Shown here one piece after another: positions 51,545 through 60,030 of a stretch of DNA of 64,000 nucleotides. The position numbers and the translations under genes were made by a program. The DNA is taken from contig NZ_CP029773.1 in assembly GCF_003205835.1 (NCBI RefSeq), forward strand, positions 1,334,501 to 1,398,500, read 5' to 3'. The first letter of the stretch is position 1, and each line of letters starts with the position of its first letter. The notes below the pieces were generated by a model that ran no database searches, was not told the origin of the DNA, and was given only the letters and a program-made list of their open reading frames with translations. The stretch is from Stenotrophomonas maltophilia (GTDB taxonomy: Bacteria; Pseudomonadota; Gammaproteobacteria; Xanthomonadales; Xanthomonadaceae).

Positions 51545-52417
51545 ATGAATGCGGTCCCACAGGTGGCCGAGCGCGACTGGCGCACGCCGCTGGAATTGAC
51601 CCTGCTGGGCGCCATCTGGGGCTGCTCGTTCCTGTTCATGCGGGTGGCGGTGCCGTCATTCGGCCCGTTCGCGCTGGTCGAGGTGCGGCTGGTGCTGGGT
51701 GCGCTGGTGCTGCTGCCGTTCCTGTGGCGGGCGCGTGCGCAGTTTCCGCCGCGGCGCTGGCTGTGGCTGGCACCGATCGGCTTGATCAACTCGGCGCTGC
51801 CGTTCGTGCTGTTCGCCTATGCCGCCGAACAGGCACCGGCCGCGATCGGTGCGATCTGCAATGCGATGACGGTGCTGTTCGCCGCGCTGATCGCCTTCCT
51901 GTTCTTCGGTGAGAAGATCGGCATGCGCCGTGCTGGCGCGTTGCTGGTCGGATTCGCCGGCGTGGTGGTACTGGCCACGGCCAAGGTCTCTGGCCTGAGT
52001 ATCGGCACCGCGGTGCTGGCCGGTGCGGCGGCCTCGCTGCTGTACGGTCTGGGCGTGAACCTGGTGAAGCGGCACATGACCGGGCTGCCGTCGGCGGCTG
52101 CTGCGGCGGCAACGCTGTCCTGCGCTTCGCTGTGGATGCTGCCGATGGCGGTCAGCCACTGGCCGCAGGCGGCGATTCCGGCCAAGGCGTGGGGCGCGGC
52201 GATTGCCCTGGGCGTGGCCTGTACCGGCCTGGCGTTCCTGATGTTCTATCGTTTGATCGGCCGTATCGGCCCGTCGCGTGCGTCGACGGTGACCTACCTG
52301 ATTCCGCTGTTCGGCGCGGCGTTTGCGTGGTTGTTCCTCGGGGAAGCGGTGACGGTGCAGATGCTGATTGCCGGTGCGTTGATCCTGGGGAGCGTGGCGG
52401 TGAGTCAGAAGGGTTGA
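51545..52417 (+). CDS. EamA-family DMT exporter
   Basis: This is a 290-residue ten-helix transporter with two EamA repeats. It begins LELTLLGAIWGCSFLFMRVA, and the first-repeat signature QAPAAIGAICNAMTVLFAAL is followed by FFGEKIG. The second repeat ends FAWLFLGEAVTVQMLIAG. The start at 51545 has GGAGG upstream. It is divergent from the LysR gene. Substrate unknown; metabolite or drug export is expected. Confidence 0.89.
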   Translation: MNAVPQVAERDWRTPLELTLLGAIWGCSFLFMRVAVPSFGPFALVEVRLVLGALVLLPFLWRARAQFPPRRWLWLAPIGLINSALPFVLFAYAAEQAPAAIGAICNAMTVLFAALIAFLFFGEKIGMRRAGALLVGFAGVVVLATAKVSGLSIGTAVLAGAAASLLYGLGVNLVKRHMTGLPSAAAAAATLSCASLWMLPMAVSHWPQAAIPAKAWGAAIALGVACTGLAFLMFYRLIGRIGPSRASTVTYLIPLFGAAFAWLFLGEAVTVQMLIAGALILGSVAVSQKG

Positions 52418-52465
52418 GGTGTTTTGCACGTGGCGCGTGCTGAAGGCGCTTCATTGTTCATGGGC

Positions 52466-52905
52466 GTTACTTTTCTTTGTACGCAAAGAAAAGTAACCAA
52501 AAGAAACGTTCCGCCGGTCACGAGCCGATGCTGCGCATCGGTGCCCTGCGCTCCTCGGCCCGTCGAGGGACGGCGCGGGAACTCGCTGCGCTCAGACACC
52601 CGCGCCTCTTCGCCCTCGCCGGACCTGCGGTGCTCGGCTCGCTCAAGGCGGACCCAGATCAAAGGCCACAGCTGCACCCAGTAGATCCACGCCATGCGTG
52701 GATGCTTTTGCGGTTGATCTTGACCTTCCAGTCCGCCTTGAGCGAGCCGAGCATCGCAGGGGAATCAGGGGCGAAGAGGCGCCGATGTCTGAGCGCAGCG
52801 AGTTCGGCGCCGTCCCCTGATTCACCGAGAAGCGCAGGGGAACGGCGTGCGAAGCACGGCGGCTCGCGACCTGGCCGCGTTCGGTTACTTGTCTGCGCGA
52901 AGAAA
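52466..52905. repeat. Large imperfect palindrome, SMAG unit at the centre
   Basis: Left-arm blocks have inverted partners on the right: GTGCTCGGCTCGCTCAAGGC at 52631 with 52730-52752, and GAACTCGCTGCGCTCAGACA near 52577 with about 52785-52805. The outer AAGTAACC ends also pair. Partner positions sum to a centre at about 52691, the middle of the SMAG unit. The outer left end has its own hairpin GTTACTTTTCTTTG/CAAAGAAAAGTAAC (52466-52497). Confidence 0.8.
52681..52704 (+). repeat. SMAG unit at the palindrome centre
   Basis: A GTAG-headed ATCCACGC/GCGTGGAT palindrome identical to those at 36967 and 58838. Confidence 0.8.
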
Positions 52906-52969
52906 TGACGCCCTGAACGATGGCACGCTGCGCGCAGCCACGCGCCAGAGACCGCGCGACGGTGCGGCG

Positions 52970-53872
52970 TTACTTCACCGGCACCGGAATATTGCAGAGA
53001 TCGATATGCCCCGCCGGGCGCTTGTAGAAATCATCCACGCGATTGCGACGCGCCTCCACCGTATCGGCGAACGTCTTCGAATCGGTGCGCAGCACCTGGA
53101 TCGGCGTGCGCTCGGCCGCCGGCACATCGCTGGCGCGGCGGATCGACACGATCGGCGTGCGCAGCTTCGGGTCGGTGTAGAAGCCCATCGGCGCCGGGCC
53201 GCGCGGGATCGCGCTGAGCAGTTCCATGCCCTTCAATACGCGACCGACCAGGGTGATGTTGCGGTCCAGCTGGCGCGGCGACTGGCCGGTTACCACATAG
53301 AGTTCGGCGCCGATGCTGCTGTCTTCCTCGTTGCTGCGGCCCGCGCCGAGCATGCCGTAGCAATGCGCCAGCCAGGCCTTGCCGGCCTGCGGGTCCTGGC
53401 CGACCGGGAAGCCGTCGACGAATCCAGTCTGCGCCGCCCAGCCATCGCGGTCCGGCAGCACGTTCACCTTCAGTCCGGTGCTGGCGCGTTCGAATTCGGC
53501 CGGCAGCTTGCGCGCGGCGCTGCCGAACGGTTTGGCCCTGGTCGCGTCATCGGCGTCGGCATCGCCGAACTGCACCACGAAATTGTCCTGCGAGCGGTAG
53601 ATGCTGGTGCCGTCCCAGAAGTGCTCGTGGGCGAAGGTCTGGATGTTGGCGACATGGCGCGGGGCGAACTGCGGCGCCAGCTCGATGATCACCCGCCCGG
53701 CCGGCAGGTCCATGTACAGCAGGTTGGCCGGGTCCGGGGTGCGCCAGTCGCTGGCCGCTGACGCATCGAGGATCTGCTGCGGGCTGCGGTAGGGCATGGC
53801 CGCGCCGGCCAGGACGGGCAGCAGGCAGGACAGGGCGAGGGCGGTCAGGGCAAGGCGACGACGGTGCGGCAT
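52970..53872 (-). CDS. Exported cyclophilin-type peptidyl-prolyl isomerase
   Basis: This is a 300-residue exported protein: signal peptide ([19 protein letters not shown]), then an extended cyclophilin domain containing [40 protein letters not shown], the [20 protein letters not shown] loop and [18 protein letters not shown]. The GDAD insertion and long loops are larger than in E. coli PpiA. Periplasmic proline isomerisation is expected. The start at 53872 (MPHRRRLAL) is chosen for its signal peptide over an upstream in-frame ATG. Confidence 0.87.
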   Translation of the reverse strand: MPHRRRLALTALALSCLLPVLAGAAMPYRSPQQILDASAASDWRTPDPANLLYMDLPAGRVIIELAPQFAPRHVANIQTFAHEHFWDGTSIYRSQDNFVVQFGDADADDATRAKPFGSAARKLPAEFERASTGLKVNVLPDRDGWAAQTGFVDGFPVGQDPQAGKAWLAHCYGMLGAGRSNEEDSSIGAELYVVTGQSPRQLDRNITLVGRVLKGMELLSAIPRGPAPMGFYTDPKLRTPIVSIRRASDVPAAERTPIQVLRTDSKTFADTVEARRNRVDDFYKRPAGHIDLCNIPVPVK

Positions 53873-54003
53873 GGGAACCCCGGAACATGAACGAGGCTTC
53901 GATTCTGCGTGACGACACACCGAATCGCAAAGCGGCGCTACAGGACAATTACGTCAGTCTGCGCACCGCCTGCCGAGCGATCTCATCGACTTATCAGAAG
54001 CAT

Positions 54004-54477
54004 CTATCGTTCTTCCGAGATCAGACTAGAGTAACAACCAAAGGATGGAACCGGTTCGTAGTTGCTGGCAGGGTCAAAAACGCTTGAAGACTCTTCCAGA
54101 TGATGTGGGGAGAAAGTCTCCTTGATTATGGTAAGTCGACCATCTTCTTTGAAGTGATAGCTGGTTCCTTCAACAACGTTGTCACTCGTTTCAGCGAACT
54201 CCCGGTACACGGCCATGCTCAGGAAGAGCATTCCTGGCTTTACCTCGTGGAACTGGTAGGTCAGGCGTTCCCTTAGATGTTCATCAAGAAAGTCGACGCC
54301 AATCATTTCTTTGTCCAGCAGCACTTCAATAAACGCTGATGGGGTGACTGGCGAGCCAATGAGAACGGTGTACGAGGCACGCTTTTCATGCCTCAACCTG
54401 GCTTGGGGTTCACTGATTATGTTCTGTGCGAACTTCTTCGCGGCGAACCAAGAGTCGCAATAGTGGAGCTCAGTCAT
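54004..54477 (-). CDS. AT-richer orphan hypothetical protein
   Basis: This is a 157-residue soluble protein of unknown family: MTELHYCDSWFAAKKFAQNI, later FLDEHLRERLTYQFHEVKPG and FLSMAVYREFAET, with an acidic C-terminal part. Base composition and codon use are clearly AT-richer than flanking genes, a sign of acquisition. Size and context resemble orphan immunity proteins, but no toxin gene is adjacent. Confidence 0.7.
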   Translation of the reverse strand: MTELHYCDSWFAAKKFAQNIISEPQARLRHEKRASYTVLIGSPVTPSAFIEVLLDKEMIGVDFLDEHLRERLTYQFHEVKPGMLFLSMAVYREFAETSDNVVEGTSYHFKEDGRLTIIKETFSPHHLEESSSVFDPASNYEPVPSFGCYSSLISEER

Positions 54478-54660
54478 GGGTGAATGCTTCGGTTTATGGT
54501 GGCGCTTACAGAAGCTCGGTCAGCTGCTGCACTGCCGGCAGGCGACCGTATGCTCGCATTCGCGCCGGGGCAAGCGGACGGGAAAGGAGGGCTAGCCAAT
54601 GGGATCCAACGCCCCCAACCGGCAGAGTGACTAACGACACATTCGCTATACCGAACTTCA

Positions 54661-54685
54661 CACTACTGTGGACTTCAACGTAGTG
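54661..54685. promoter_or_regulatory. Candidate PadR operator
   Basis: CACTAC and GTAGTG form an inverted repeat with 13 bases between. It ends at the GGAGG ribosome-binding site of the padR gene, so binding would block its expression. Confidence 0.45.
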
Positions 54686-54696
54686 GAGGGCCGGTC

Positions 54697-55062
54697 ATGT
54701 CCGAGGACGATGTCCACCTGAAGAAGTTCCAGAAGGAGCTCAGCGCCGGAACGGTGTCGCTGGCCCTGCTGGCGGTGCTGGCCCGGGCCGGGGAGCCGCT
54801 GTACGGCTACCTCATTGCCAAGGAGCTGGAGCGGGTGGGCGAGGGCGTGCTGAGCGGCAAGCAGAGCGCGCTGTACCCGGTGCTGCGCAACCTGGAGGGC
54901 GCTGGCCTGCTGGAAAGCCATGTGGAGCCGTCCAGCAGCGGGCCGCCGCGGCGCTACTACCGCATCAATGAACGTGGCCGCGAGGTGCTGGCGCAATGGC
55001 GCCAAGCCTGGCAGGCCACACGCGATTCCGTCGATTCCGTGTTGGAGGGGGTACCGCAATGA
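54697..55062 (+). CDS. PadR-family transcriptional regulator
   Basis: This is a 121-residue PadR regulator: an N-terminal winged helix with VSLALLAVLARAGEPLYGYL, the recognition region SGKQSALYPVLRNLEGAGLL and the wing SGPPRRYYRINERGRE. A short C-terminal dimerisation helix follows. Its stop overlaps the start of the membrane-protein gene (ATGA), so the two form one unit; PadR probably represses it. Confidence 0.9.
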   Translation: MSEDDVHLKKFQKELSAGTVSLALLAVLARAGEPLYGYLIAKELERVGEGVLSGKQSALYPVLRNLEGAGLLESHVEPSSSGPPRRYYRINERGREVLAQWRQAWQATRDSVDSVLEGVPQ

Positions 55063-56048
55063 ACGACCCGAGCCTGGCAGGCCGAGCCCTGCCCACGACC
55101 ATCCCGCAGTACCTGGCGCAGCTGCGCGCGGCATTGGAAGGCGCCGACCCGGCGATGGTGCAGGACGCGCTGTACGACGCCGAGGAATACCTGCGCTCGG
55201 AGCTGGCGGCGCAGCCCGGCCGCAGCGAGGCCGAGGTGATCGCCGACGTTGCCGGCAGCTACGGTGCGCCGGACGAGGTAGCCGAAATCTACCGCGAGAC
55301 CGAAGTGACGGTGAACCGTGCGTTGCGCTCACCGCGTGCGGATACCGCGCCGATGCTGCGTGCGGCCGCGCAAGCGAGTGGCGTTGAGCCTGCCGCGCCG
55401 CCGCCGACGCCGGTGCAGCGCTCGCTGCTGGCGCGTTTCTTCGGCGTGGTGGCCGATCCGCATACCTATGGTGCGCTGTTCTACATGTTGCTGTCGCTGG
55501 CGACTGGCACCTTCTTCTTCACCTGGGTGGTCACCGGGCTGTCGCTGTCGCTGGGTTTGATGATCCTGATCATCGGCATCCCGTTGACGGTGCTGTTCTT
55601 CGGTTCGGTGCGCGGGCTGGCGTTGCTGGAAGGGCGCCTGGTGGAAGCGCTGCTGGGCGAACGCATGCCGCGCCGGCCGCAGTACACCGACCGCAGCCGC
55701 ACGTGGCTGCAGCGCATCGGCGACATGTTCACCGACGGCCGCACCTGGCTGACCCTGCTGTACTTCGTGCTGATGCTGCCGCTGGGCATTATCTACTTCA
55801 CCATCGCGGTGACGCTGCTGTCGCTGTCGCTGGGCCTGATCTGGGCACCGGTCGCGGCGATCTTCAGTGGCGACATTCCGGGTGTGTACGTCGACGGCGT
55901 GAATGTACTGCCGATGGCGGCCTCGCCGCTGGTGGCGATCGTGGTGGCGGCCGTGGGCGCGTTGCTGCTGGTGCTGACCCTGCATCTGGCACGCGGGATC
56001 GGCAAGCTGCATGGGCTGATTGCCAAGAACCTGCTGGTGCGGCTGTAA
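55059..56048 (+). CDS. PadR-linked membrane protein with sensor-type domain
   Basis: This is a 329-residue protein. The N-terminal cytoplasmic helical part resembles DUF1700 (IPQYLAQLRAALEGADPAMV, DALYDAEEYLRSELAA). The rest is a multi-helix membrane domain of the sensor-domain family: TGTFFFTWVVTGLSLSLGL, IILPLTVL-like segments, LLYFVLMLPLGIIYFTIAV and the C-terminal VAIVVAAVGALLLVLTL. It is normally found with PadR regulators and may act in envelope stress or lipid homeostasis. The start at 55059 overlaps the padR stop. Confidence 0.85.
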   Translation: MNDPSLAGRALPTTIPQYLAQLRAALEGADPAMVQDALYDAEEYLRSELAAQPGRSEAEVIADVAGSYGAPDEVAEIYRETEVTVNRALRSPRADTAPMLRAAAQASGVEPAAPPPTPVQRSLLARFFGVVADPHTYGALFYMLLSLATGTFFFTWVVTGLSLSLGLMILIIGIPLTVLFFGSVRGLALLEGRLVEALLGERMPRRPQYTDRSRTWLQRIGDMFTDGRTWLTLLYFVLMLPLGIIYFTIAVTLLSLSLGLIWAPVAAIFSGDIPGVYVDGVNVLPMAASPLVAIVVAAVGALLLVLTLHLARGIGKLHGLIAKNLLVRL

Positions 56049-56056
56049 GCGGTCAG

Positions 56057-56149
56057 GGGGTCGGATCCCTGTTCGCAGAACAGGGCTCTGACCCCGGATC
56101 CGATCGTGCTGGGGTCAGAGCCCTTTCCGTTGGAAAGGGATCCGACCCC
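56057..56149. repeat. Head-to-head pair of GGGGTCGGATCC-type dyads
   Basis: The first dyad (56057-56095) runs GGGGTCGGATCCCTG...CAGGGCTCTGACCCC and the second (56111-56149) is the same element inverted. They lie between the membrane-protein gene and phaZ. Confidence 0.82.
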
Positions 56150-56153
56150 AGGA

Positions 56154-56207
56154 GCGCCAACCAAGGTTGGCATCTACCAGGGCGCACCGACCAAGGTCGG
56201 TACCCAC
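56154..56207 (-). repeat. Two SMAG variants
   Basis: On the minus strand GTGGGTACCGACCTTGGTCG is followed by GTAGATGCCAACCTTGG; each is a GTAG- or GTGG-headed palindrome. Confidence 0.7.
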
Positions 56208-56217
56208 CCTGGGCGGT

Positions 56218-57525
56218 TTACCCCGCCTTGCGGCGCAACGGGGTGACGTTGCTCTTCTTCTTCGTGGCCTTCGCCGCCGGTGCTTCGGCATGCGCGGCGA
56301 AGAAATCGCGCACTTTCGGGTACACCACTTCGCGCCAGCGACGGCCGCTGAAGATGCCGTAGTGACCGGCACCTTCGACGATGAAATGCTCGCGGCGGTC
56401 AGCGTCGATGCCGGTGCACAGCGCCTGCGCCGCCTCGGTCTGGCCGAGGCCGGCGATGTCGTCCAGCTCGCCTTCGATGCTCAGCAGCGCGGTATCGCGG
56501 ATCGCCGACGGATCGACCTTCTCGCCGTTGACCACCCACTCGCCACGCGGCAGCAGGAAGTCCTGGAACACCACGGAAATCGTATCCAGGTAGTACTTGG
56601 CGGGCATGTCCAGCACCGCGTTGTACTCGTCGTAGAAACGACGGTGTGCGTCGGCGTCTTCCAGGTCGCCCTTGACCAGGTCGGTGTAGAAGTCCCAGTG
56701 CGAGCTGAAGTGGCGGCTCGGGTTCATCGACAGGAAGCCGGCGTGCTGCAGGAAGCCCGGGTACACGCGACGACCGGCGCCAGGATAGCTGGCCGGCACG
56801 GTGTGGATGACGTTGTTCTCGAACCACGACAGCGGGTTCTGCGTGGCCAGGTTGTTCACTGCGGTGGGGCTGCAGCGCGCATCGATCGGGCCACCCATCA
56901 TCACCAGCGTGCGCGGGGTCGGTTCGCCACGGCTGGCCATCAGCGAAACGGCGGCCAGCACCGGCACCGTCGGCTGGCACACGCTGACCACGTGCAGGCG
57001 TTCAACGCCGAGGTGGCGGATGAATTCCTGGATGTAGGCGATGTAGTCGTCCAGCCCGAACTCCCCCTCGCTGGCGGGGACCATGCGCGCATCCACCCAG
57101 TCGGTGACGTACACGCGGTGGTCGCGCAGCAGGGTGCGCACGGTATCGCGCAGCAGCGTGGCATGGTGGCCGGACAGCGGCGCCACCACCAGCACGAACG
57201 GCTGGTTGAGCATGGTGTGCAGCTGGTCGGCTTCATTGCTGTGGCGCTTGAAACGCAGCAGCTTGCAGAACGGCTTGCTCACTTCCTCGTGCACGACGAT
57301 CGGCACGCGCTCGCCATCGACGTCGATTTCGTTGATGCCCCACTCGGGCTTCTCGTAATCCTTGCCGATGCGGTGGAAGAGTTCATTGACCGCCGCCAGG
57401 CGATCAGCGCCGGGCATCTGCGACCACCAGTGGCCCTGGTTGGCGAAGAACCTGGCGTTGGCCTGGGCCTGGTGCACCCAGGGGGCGAGCAGGTTGCGGG
57501 TCAGTTCGTGCAGTTGATAGAGCAT
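56218..57525 (-). CDS. phaZ: Intracellular polyhydroxyalkanoate depolymerase
   Basis: PhaZ mobilises stored poly-3-hydroxybutyrate. This is a 435-residue alpha/beta hydrolase with no signal peptide, in which the nucleophile is a Cys: VVSVCQPTVPVLAA with Cys183, the same position as in Cupriavidus PhaZ1. The N-terminal FANQGHWWSQMPGADRLAA and HHATLLRDTVRTLL segments match that family, and a late His (GAGHYGIFSG) closes the triad. No synthase gene is in the window. Confidence 0.92.
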   Translation of the reverse strand: MLYQLHELTRNLLAPWVHQAQANARFFANQGHWWSQMPGADRLAAVNELFHRIGKDYEKPEWGINEIDVDGERVPIVVHEEVSKPFCKLLRFKRHSNEADQLHTMLNQPFVLVVAPLSGHHATLLRDTVRTLLRDHRVYVTDWVDARMVPASEGEFGLDDYIAYIQEFIRHLGVERLHVVSVCQPTVPVLAAVSLMASRGEPTPRTLVMMGGPIDARCSPTAVNNLATQNPLSWFENNVIHTVPASYPGAGRRVYPGFLQHAGFLSMNPSRHFSSHWDFYTDLVKGDLEDADAHRRFYDEYNAVLDMPAKYYLDTISVVFQDFLLPRGEWVVNGEKVDPSAIRDTALLSIEGELDDIAGLGQTEAAQALCTGIDADRREHFIVEGAGHYGIFSGRRWREVVYPKVRDFFAAHAEAPAAKATKKKSNVTPLRRKAG

Positions 57526-57618
57526 GACGACCGAATATGTATGGTCATATGTTGCCGCGCAGCATATCCCATCCGGGTGTCCCGCAGGTTAAGTTGGCTG
57601 AAAATAATGAATCCGGAT

Positions 57619-58209
57619 TCACATCCGTTCCAGCGCGGCCGCATCGCCTGCCAGGGCGGGGCCGAGCCAGCAATGCGACCCTACCGGCTGCAGGCCGTGC
57701 CGGGCCAGCGTCCGCCGGTACCAGCGCGCCGGGCGGGGCTGGAAGCCGTCGTGGTCGCCCTCGAACGCGTCCTCGGCGGCGAAGGTCTCCAGGAAGGCCA
57801 CGCCGCCGGTCAGCTCCGCCACGCCGGCCAGTCCGGCACGCAGCTCACGGTCGGGCACGTAGTGCATCACGTCCGAACACACCAGCAGGTCGACCGGGGC
57901 GCAGGGTCGCAGCCAGGCGAAGTCGCCGAAGCGGGCCAGGTGCAGGTTGCGGGTGCGGCCGTAGCGGCGCACAGCGTACTCGCTGCTGTCGAAGCCGAGG
58001 TATTCGACCTTCGGACGCAGCTTCAGCAGCGGCGCACGCCAGGCGCCTTCGCCGCAGCCGATATCCAGCACGCTGCGGATCGGCCGCTCCAGGTAGTACT
58101 CGGCGCTGGCCACGGCCAACGCGACCTTGCGCGCCAGGCGGGCGCTGCCGCCGATGTCGGCACGGCGGTACCAGCGTTGGAAATAGGCGGCGTCGTAGGT
58201 CTTGTCCAT
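57619..58209 (-). CDS. Class I SAM-dependent methyltransferase
   Basis: This is a 196-residue protein with the SAM motif SVLDIGCGEGAWRAP, acidic position FDSSEYA, and motif LLVCSDVMHYVPDRE. The substrate is unknown. The start at 58209 (MDKTYDAAYFQRWYR) is chosen because upstream sequence is mostly the shadow of the neighbouring gene. It is a single gene on the minus strand. Confidence 0.85.
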   Translation of the reverse strand: MDKTYDAAYFQRWYRRADIGGSARLARKVALAVASAEYYLERPIRSVLDIGCGEGAWRAPLLKLRPKVEYLGFDSSEYAVRRYGRTRNLHLARFGDFAWLRPCAPVDLLVCSDVMHYVPDRELRAGLAGVAELTGGVAFLETFAAEDAFEGDHDGFQPRPARWYRRTLARHGLQPVGSHCWLGPALAGDAAALERM

Positions 58210-58362
58210 GGGCGGCGTGCGGTCAGGATCGGGAAAGCGGTGCCTATCGTACGGTGTTGCGGCGCGCCATGCGTCGATGTGTCGCGGCGCTGGCGCGTGG
58301 GGTGGCCCGTTCACGTCATGCGAGAATGACGGCCAACCTACGCCAGCCGCCGGAGCGAGCGC

Positions 58363-58818
58363 ATGCAGAGCTACTACTGGGTCAAGACCTTCCACATCGT
58401 GTTCGTGGTGGCGTGGATGGCCACGGTGTTCTACCTGCCGCGCATCCTGGTGAATCTGGCCGAGACTGCAGGCCAGCCGGCGGTGACCGAGCGCCTGCAG
58501 CTGATGGGCCTGCGCCTGTACCGCTTCGGCCACTCGATGTTCGGCCTGGCGTTCCTGCTGGGTCTGGTGCTGTGGCTGGGCTACAAGGTCATTCCGGATT
58601 TCCCGACCATGGTCGCGCCCGGCGGCGCCGGTTGGCTGCATGCCAAACTGGGGCTGGTGGTGGTGCTGCTGGCGTATTTCATCTGGATCGGGCGGTTGCT
58701 GAAGGGCGCGTCCAAGGGCAGGGCGCTGCCGTCGTCGCGCGCGTTGCGCTGGATCAACGAGATCCCGCTGCTGGCGTTCATTCCGATCGTGTGGCTGGTG
58801 CTGGCCAAGCCGTTCTGA
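58363..58818 (+). CDS. HemJ/CopD-like membrane protein
   Basis: This is a 151-residue protein with four membrane helices and the HemJ-type N-terminus YYWVKTFHIVFVVAWMATVF, with His11. A later His-Lys helix WLHAKLGLVVVLLAYFIW follows. HemJ oxidises protoporphyrinogen IX in haem synthesis; CopD-like copper proteins are the main alternative. A short intergenic region (154 bases) separates it from the divergent methyltransferase gene. Confidence 0.82.
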   Translation: MQSYYWVKTFHIVFVVAWMATVFYLPRILVNLAETAGQPAVTERLQLMGLRLYRFGHSMFGLAFLLGLVLWLGYKVIPDFPTMVAPGGAGWLHAKLGLVVVLLAYFIWIGRLLKGASKGRALPSSRALRWINEIPLLAFIPIVWLVLAKPF

Positions 58819-58837
58819 CTGGGGTCATCTGTACCCG

Positions 58838-58861
58838 GTAGATCCACGCCATGCGTGGATG
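58838..58861 (+). repeat. SMAG unit (ATCCACGC type)
   Basis: GTAG-headed palindrome 19 bases after the HemJ-like stop. Confidence 0.8.
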
Positions 58862-58874
58862 CCGCCAGGGCGCA

Positions 58875-58910
58875 AACGAAAGAGCCGGGCATCTGCCCGG
58901 CTCTTTCGTT
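58875..58910. terminator. Bidirectional terminator between HemJ-like gene and accA
   Basis: AACGAAAGAGCCGGGC-ATCT-GCCCGGCTCTTTCGTT is a perfect 16-bp stem with A-rich and T-rich flanks. It serves the converging genes on both sides. Confidence 0.9.
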
Positions 58911-58929
58911 TCTGCAATCACCTGCGTGT

Positions 58930-58952
58930 TGCCGGCCAGCGGCCGGCACTAC
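58930..58952 (-). repeat. SMAG unit
   Basis: A single GCCGGCCAGCGGCCGGC palindrome, GTAG-headed on the minus strand, six bases before the accA stop. Confidence 0.75.
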
Positions 58953-58957
58953 CGGGC

Positions 58958-59917
58958 TTAGGCCGCTTCGTACGTGCCGTAGCTGCGCAGGCGGGTGTAG
59001 CGCTGCTCCAGCAGCTGCTCGGTGGACAGCTTTTCCAGCGCATCCAGTTCGTTCAGCAGCACGGCCTTCAGGCGCTTGGCCATCTGCGTCGGGTTGCGGT
59101 GGGCGCCACCGGTCGGCTCGCGCACGACCTTGTCGACCAGGCCCAGGCTCTTCAGGCGCGGGGCGGTCAGGCCCAGCTGCTCGGCGGCATCCTTGGCCTT
59201 GCCGGCGTCCTTCCACAGGATCGAGGCGCAGCCTTCCGGGGTGATGGTCGAGTACACCGAGTACTCCAGCATCACGGTGCGGTCGCCCACGCCCAGCGCC
59301 AGCGCGCCGCCGGAGCCGCCTTCACCGATCACGGTGCAGATGATCGGCACCTTCAGTTCGGCCATCTCGATCAGGTTGCGTGCGATCGCTTCGGACTGGC
59401 CACGCGATTCGGCATCGATGCCCGGCCAGGCGCCGGCGGTGTCGATCAGGGTCAGCACCGGCAGGCCGAAGCGCTCGGCCATCTTCATCAGGCGCAGGGC
59501 CTTGCGGTAGCCCTCCGGCTTGGGCATGCCGAAGTTGCGCTTGATCTTTTCCTTGGTGTCACGGCCCTTCTGGTGGCCGATCACCATCACCGCGCGGCCG
59601 TTGATGCGGGCCAGGCCTCCCATGATGGCCTTGTCGTCGGCGAAGGCGCGGTCGCCTGCCAGCTCCTGGAACTCATCGCAGATGATGCGGATGTAGTCGG
59701 CGGTGTACGGGCGCGACGGATGACGGGCCAGCTGCAGCACCTGCCACGAGGTCAGGTTGCGGAAGATCTGCGCGGTGCGCATGCGCAGCTTGTCCTGCAG
59801 CGCGTGCACTTCCGCCTCGACATTGACCGCCGGCCCGGCACTGGCGTTGCGCAGTTCCTGGATCTTGGCTTCCAGGTCGGCGATGGGTTGCTCGAAGTCG
59901 AGGTAGTTCGGATTCAT
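58958..59917 (-). CDS. accA: Acetyl-CoA carboxylase carboxyltransferase subunit alpha
   Basis: AccA with AccD transfers the carboxyl group from biotin to acetyl-CoA, making malonyl-CoA for fatty-acid synthesis. The 319-residue chain starts [19 protein letters not shown] and shows the crotonase-fold core motifs [34 protein letters not shown] and [15 protein letters not shown]. Length and sequence are typical. It is the last gene of a dnaE, lipoprotein, accA run. Confidence 0.96.
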   Translation of the reverse strand: MNPNYLDFEQPIADLEAKIQELRNASAGPAVNVEAEVHALQDKLRMRTAQIFRNLTSWQVLQLARHPSRPYTADYIRIICDEFQELAGDRAFADDKAIMGGLARINGRAVMVIGHQKGRDTKEKIKRNFGMPKPEGYRKALRLMKMAERFGLPVLTLIDTAGAWPGIDAESRGQSEAIARNLIEMAELKVPIICTVIGEGGSGGALALGVGDRTVMLEYSVYSTITPEGCASILWKDAGKAKDAAEQLGLTAPRLKSLGLVDKVVREPTGGAHRNPTQMAKRLKAVLLNELDALEKLSTEQLLEQRYTRLRSYGTYEAA

Positions 59918-60030
59918 CGGAAGCCGTCGTGTAAAGAAGAGGGGAATTCTAGCCGAATGCGTGCAAACCACCCGTACGCCTTCGTCTGGAAGGCGACGGT
60001 AGCGCAGCCGGGCAGGGGGCGCCAGTCAGC

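Larger units (their letters stand above)
52418..52969. other. Non-coding stretch occupied by a large palindrome
   Basis: Several short open frames exist but none has a ribosome-binding site or recognisable protein. The stretch is largely explained by the inverted repeat at 52466-52905. Confidence 0.7.

Noticed and set aside
52847-53761. Plus-strand frame opposite the cyclophilin gene
   Set aside because: Shadow composition; starts inside the palindrome and lacks any family.
54426-54683. Short plus-strand frame upstream of padR
   Set aside because: No ribosome-binding site or family, and it overlaps the promoter region and the start of the orphan gene.
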